Source: Omphiscola glabra (lineage: Eukaryota > Mollusca > Gastropoda > Lymnaeidae). From it: a DNA stretch of 64,000 nucleotides. The DNA lies in the NCBI GenBank assembly GCA_964017045.1, contig OZ024808.1:19399284-19463283 (forward strand), read 5' to 3'. The notes beneath the pieces are model-generated. The model worked only from the letters and a program-made list of their open reading frames with translations. It searched no databases and was not told the DNA's origin. This document shows positions 45,201 through 51,200 of this stretch, in pieces (position 1 is the first letter of the stretch; each line of letters starts with the position of its first letter). Position numbers and translations under genes: made by a program.

Positions 45201-48200
45201 TAAAACAGGTTACGATTAAAAGTTGAATACTGGCTATAATTCAAACTTACATAAAGCTTTATGTTATCACTCAAGCTTTATGTTATCATTCAAGCTTTAT
45301 GTTATCACTCAAGCTTTATGTTATCATTCAAGCTTTATGTTATCACTCAAGCTTTATGTTATCATTCAAGCTTTATGTTATCACTCAAGCTTTATGTTAT
45401 CACTCAAGCTTTATGTTATCATTCAAGCTTTATGTTATCATTCAAGCTTTATGATAGCAGTCAAGCTCAAGTGTACAGGTATATCAGCTTGTCCACAGAT
45501 GACCTCAGCTTCGTTAGTACCCTAGTTAGTGGATTGTGGATAGTATCTCCCTTTTCGCAAAGCCTCAATGTTTATTTGTTGAGTTTTAAGTTTGTAAGGC
45601 AACGCTAGGTACTAGTGGAAGTAGGCGTTTACCAACATAGTACAATTGTATTGGCAGGGTCGCATTCAGAGGCAAGGGGGTTCGCGAGGTCGGTAGGGCA
45701 AACCTCATTAGCTGGCCATCTGTTTGTCTGATATTCTCTTAGCTTCTGTCGCATTGTCCGTAGCTGTGCATCAATTTTGTGCTGTCCCGAAACAGTTTTT
45801 TATTTGCACGACCTTATGTCACACGTGAGTTTTCCGTCGTGTCGCCTCATTGTGCCCCTCTGTGTGCCCCTCTGTGTGCCCCTCTGTATGCCCCTCTGTG
45901 TGCCCCTCTGTGTGCCCCTCTGTATGCCCTTCGGTGTGCCCCTCTGTGTGCCCCTCTGTGTTGTAGCTTGTCATATATTTCAGCTAAATTTGAAACTCGG
46001 ATGAAACTAACATGTTTTCCTAGCATAGAAATACAGGGGAGTGATCAATATATACGAAAAGAGGGGATTCATAGTGACGCTAGAGTACTACAAAGTTCTA
46101 AATAGAAAGATTGTTGGCTAATTCATATAAATCGTACCTCATCATTAGGTTTAGGGATAGATTTAGGGTTCAGGTTAGGTTTAGGGATAGATTTAGAGTT
46201 CATGTTAGGTTTAGGGATAGATTTAGAGTTCAGGTTAGGTTTAGGGATAGATTTAGGGTTCAGGTTAGGTTTAGGGATAAATTTAGGGTTCAGGCAACCA
46301 AGATATCAAATTGTAGCCCTACATGGTAAAAAACCGCGGTACGATCTATCCGAATTTACCAGATTGTTTAACCGCATTACGAGTTCTCTACTAGGGCAAA
46401 AAGGCGAATCCACAACGTATCCAAACGGCATCTGTCACGGGAAACAGCCACATTCTATGCATCAGTTTAAATTTGATCTCTTAATCAAGCATACGATAAC
46501 CCAGTCTTTGTCACCGCGGTGGGACCAGCCGGCCGCAACTGACCACAGAGGTAAAAAGTGTAAACACTCACCCCCAAACACATAGTCTCTATCGTCAGGT
46601 CCAGCGGCGCTCATAGACGCTACAATCCTCTGTGAGCTGTTCGCCTTTTCTTTCGATTGGTTATTCATGTCCTCGAATCGCCTAACCACTACCACCACAA
46701 CAACAACGAAGTCTCAGCACGAAAGCCTCAACGATGAAAGCCACAATGATGAAAGTCACAGAAACCCCATAACACCTAGATCAGTCAAGACATCCTGGTA
46801 AGATACCATGCGCAAACGGATGGCCTGTGATCGCCACTTGTTCACATCCCTGATATATCATTCGTCTGTCGAACACACGGAAAAGACACTATGAAAGTAG
46901 GCCAGGGCAACTCTGTGCCTGGACGTATTATCCCCCCTTCGAACATGGCTCGCTCTTGCTCGTGAGCCCAGGCCAATGGGAACCTTTGCCTCTCACATAC
47001 TAATGTTCGCTTCTTCGAGAGCTAATCGATTTTATTTCTCACGCGCTGAGATAGCAGCAAGCGGAAATGAAGAGTCGAGGAAGGGAGATGAAAGAGTGAA
47101 TAAAATGTAGCGTAGATATCGTGGGGAAAACATTTTAATTTAGCCCTGAATCTGCACGTGCTTCGAGAAGTTTGACCGTAACTATGGAAACAAAAATAAA
47201 AATAGTGGTCAAAAAAGCAAGGATGATATCAAATATGTCGGTGATAAAACTACGCGTTCATTGTCTATAATTTGTTTCCAAACACCCGAAAAATATTTCC
47301 AAAAAAACAACAACAAAAAAAAACTTTCTTAACCGTTAGCTCCTTGCAGCCGCGCCTAAGTTTCGCTTGCCATTCAAATGAAACTGTTTTCATGGCAAGT
47401 TACTTAAATGATAAATTATAATCTATGAGGCAGTTCCTATAAGCCGTGTAATCTATGAGACAGTCAGGCAGTACCTATAAGCCGTATAATCTATGAGGCA
47501 GTACCTATAAGCCGTGTAATCTATGAGGCAGTCAGGCAGTACCTATAAGCCGTATAATCTATGAGGCAGTCAGGCAGTTCCTATAAGCAGTATAATCTAT
47601 GAGGCAGTCAGGCAGTACCTATAAGCCGTATAATCTATGAGGCAGTCAGGCAGTTCCTATAAGCCGTATAATCTATGAGGCAGTCAGGCAGTTCCTATAA
47701 GCCGTGTAAAGGGAACATTGACGACAACAAGATGCGAGCAAGCACGGCAGGGCCGTCTTTACAGCAGCGGAGGCCCTGGGGTCAGCAATAATCTGAGGCC
47801 CCTAACCCGTGCTAAAGGAGGGGGCGAGATGGCCAATCATCCCAGGCGCCAATATCAAGGGGTGGCAGAATCGTTTTAAGGTAAGCCCTTCAAAGTGAAT
47901 TGATCGATAAAAACCCCATGTACTTCACATCGTCGGGGGCGGCTAAATCGTCTTAATACTGCGCCCTTGGCTCCGCTCTTCCTGGGAATGGCTGTCTGTA
48001 GCCTACTATTCAAGTAATGTTATGAAAACTATTATGACCCAGGTAGGCATACACGTATTGTTCAGCTTCTTTCACGTATTTTTTACTGTCGGGGGAGTCA
48101 GGGAGTATTTCAGGCGTTCGAGGGAGGAGGGGGGCGCAGGATATCTATTACCACCGAAATTAGGAATTTTGACGCCCCCGGCCAGCTATGACTTCGTGGC

Positions 48201-51200
48201 AAACGTGGGCCCATGCCTTTCGACGGCACCGTTTTTCTCCACTAATTTTCACTTCTGAGTAGGTAGCACTGGCTTAGCTAGTGTTATTAACAGCTTAGTC
48301 TAACACGATTGTAAATACAAATGCTTACCATATTAACTTTCGATTCATGACTGGGAGAAGTAAACAAAGTTGACGAGAGTTATTCCCCTTTAAGAATTTT
48401 CCAACTTGCAATTCGCATTTATACTATTAATTTTTGAATGCTCCGTAGGTTAAAATTGGGACAAGTGCTGTCCCCTGACTTTGAAATCAAACTGAATTAT
48501 TGTCCACATCTTTCAAAACTCATTAGCCATAAGTGATGCATAATGCCTGTAAAAGACTGAGGCCACCTAGAAGCGTGAGGCCCCCTAGAAGCCTGAGGCC
48601 CCTAGAAGCGTGAGGCCCCCTAGAAGCGTGAGGCCCCCTAGAAGCCTGAGGCCCCTAGAAGCGTGAGGCCCCCTAAAAGCCAGAGGCCCCCTAGAAGCCC
48701 GAGGGCCCCTATAAGCCTGAGGCCCCCAGACGCGTGAGGCCCTGGGCCAGTGCCCAGTGGACCCTTGCCTTAAGACGGCACTGAGCCACGGAAGAAACAA
48801 AATAACAATAAAACACAAAAAAATCTAACTCTATGTAACACAAACAAATCTAACTCTATGTAACACAAACAAATCTAACTCTATGTAACACAAACAAATC
48901 TAACTCTATGTAACACAAACAAATCTAACTCTATGTAACACAAACAAATATAACTCTATGTCACACATACAAATCTAACTCTATGTAACACAAACAAATC
49001 TAACCAAGAAATGTAACATCTTTGCCTCTTCATTTAGTTCACATATTATTTAGAGGATATGTTTATTTGAAAAAGTATTCTCATTCATACCACCGCCTTC
49101 TCAACCACCACCTCCTTTATTTTAAAAACCACCTTATTTTAACCCCATTTTTTTTTTTTTAGGTTAAAAGAGATTCATGTTATTTTCTCTCGGCCCACTA
49201 GAACCCTCATAACCCCCACCCCATTCAACATACTCCTGCACTAACACTGACCATACACCCTATTTCTGCTATTCAAAACAGTCATCCTCAATACAAACAT
49301 TGTTATCACCACCAAGCATAGAGAAACAGTATTGAAACAGGTTAAAATCGCCTGACAAACAGTTTTTTTTTAAAAAACACAATTCAATCGATCGGTCCAC
49401 GTAACGAGAGAAACATTTGTTTTTTGGCCCACCGATGTAGCGAGGATTAAACTTCAAACATTTAAATGGGGGTTGATCTTAAATCAAGGGTTATTAAACT
49501 TTCTATAGCGCCTCACCCCCTTTCCCCACCCTGTATGTTATATTTGACACTAACCCCAACACCCCAGTGGGCACTCCTGTTAAAGAGCCCCTGGCCTAAA
49601 CAAGCCAGGGAAATGTATCGATATTTACCAACAGGTCAGAAAGGTAAAGAAAGACCTATAATGCTGATGGAATGCATTGACCGTGTAACGGTAGGTAGGT
49701 ATTTTCGAGCAGCAGGCTGCTCCAGAACTCGGCTGCCCTATTTGTTTCATCAGTGTTATCATTGCTTTATTTGAAACGTGTGCAAAGCCCCGTCCGGGAC
49801 TGATAATAAGCACAAGTATCTGATGAATCTCATATGAGTTTTGTCCTCATTTATAAGCTCAAGTATCTGATGAATCTCTTATGAGTTTTGTCCTCATTTA
49901 TAAACTCAAGTATCTGATGAATCTCTTATGAGTTTTGTCGTCATTTATAAACTCAAGTACCTGATGAATCTCTTATGAGTTTTGTCCTCATTTATAAGCT
50001 CAAGTATCTGATGAATCTCTTATGAGTTTTGTCGTCATTTATAAACTCAAGTATCTGATGAATCTCATATGAGTTCTGTCGTCATAAGCTCAAGTATCTG
50101 ATGAATCCCATATGAGTTTTGTCATCTGAATATATCAACTATCCCTTAATTTTTAAAGTTTTATTTAAAAATATATGATATTTATTATATAAATATTAAT
50201 GTTATAAATATTAGTGTTATAAATATGCGTGTTATAAATATTATGGCGATGAGTTTGGACTTGTTTTGTTTATGTGATTGTCGAATTAGATATATTTTGT
50301 CGACTGAATTTGTTTGATTTCGACATTTGATAACTTAATCACACTCTCAAACATTCCCTTGTAGCTCCCTTTGCAGCTCTGTCCAAAAAGATTCAGGATA
50401 TGAGTAAAACAAATTAAGGTAAACCTGAAAAAAAAACCCAGAATAAAAATAAAAAATAGCACTGTTGTTTGTTCGCTGACGAAGGCGTCCTGCTGACACG
50501 TTCGTTGTTTTGTTGCGTTCCTTTTTCCAGGATTGATCTTACTTTGTTTTACTTATTTCCTAATTTGCTAACCTGATTGCAGCTTCTCCCCTTATTACCA
50601 CCAAAAATATGCCACTGTACGACTCAAATACCAAAACGTTAAATTTGTTTGACGGCCCATTGCCTCCAAACAGGTACCTATAAATATTTAGCTTACATTG
50701 CTGTGAAAGTTATTATATTTTTAAAATTATTATTATTAAAAGAAATATCGCTCTGTACCCATAACATAGATATAAATATCGAAGAAACATAAATTGGGCC
50801 ACTCATAAACGAAATTAAAGTGACAAATTGGTTGGGTTCGATAAATATTGTGTACAAAACTCACCGCCAATCACCACGTCTTCCTCCTTGTCTTTCCCTT
50901 TCACAGCGGATGCGGGTCTGGAGTTGGACATATTCCTAACAGCGGCAACTTCACGGCTCGGGTGATTAACCTTGGACGAGCGCTTCACGGCTGTGCCTGC
51001 CGCGGGATCTCCCCCTCCTTCGCCCCCCTTAGCGTTCGTCTCAGCGGGCTTCGCGTGGTAGACCTCCACGTCTGGCTGGCCGTCTGGTGACCGCCTGTCG
51101 TTGTGGCGCACCACCCCGAGGTAGTTGTTCTCGTTCTCGCTGGGCTGGTGAAGGGTCTCGTCGATGTGGTAGTCTGGGATCTCCTCCTCTTCGGTGTCCA

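Noticed and set aside
50465..50520. Third hammerhead-like stretch (cgctgacgaaggcgtcctgc)
   Set aside because: The GAAA part is missing and the hairpin is not convincing.
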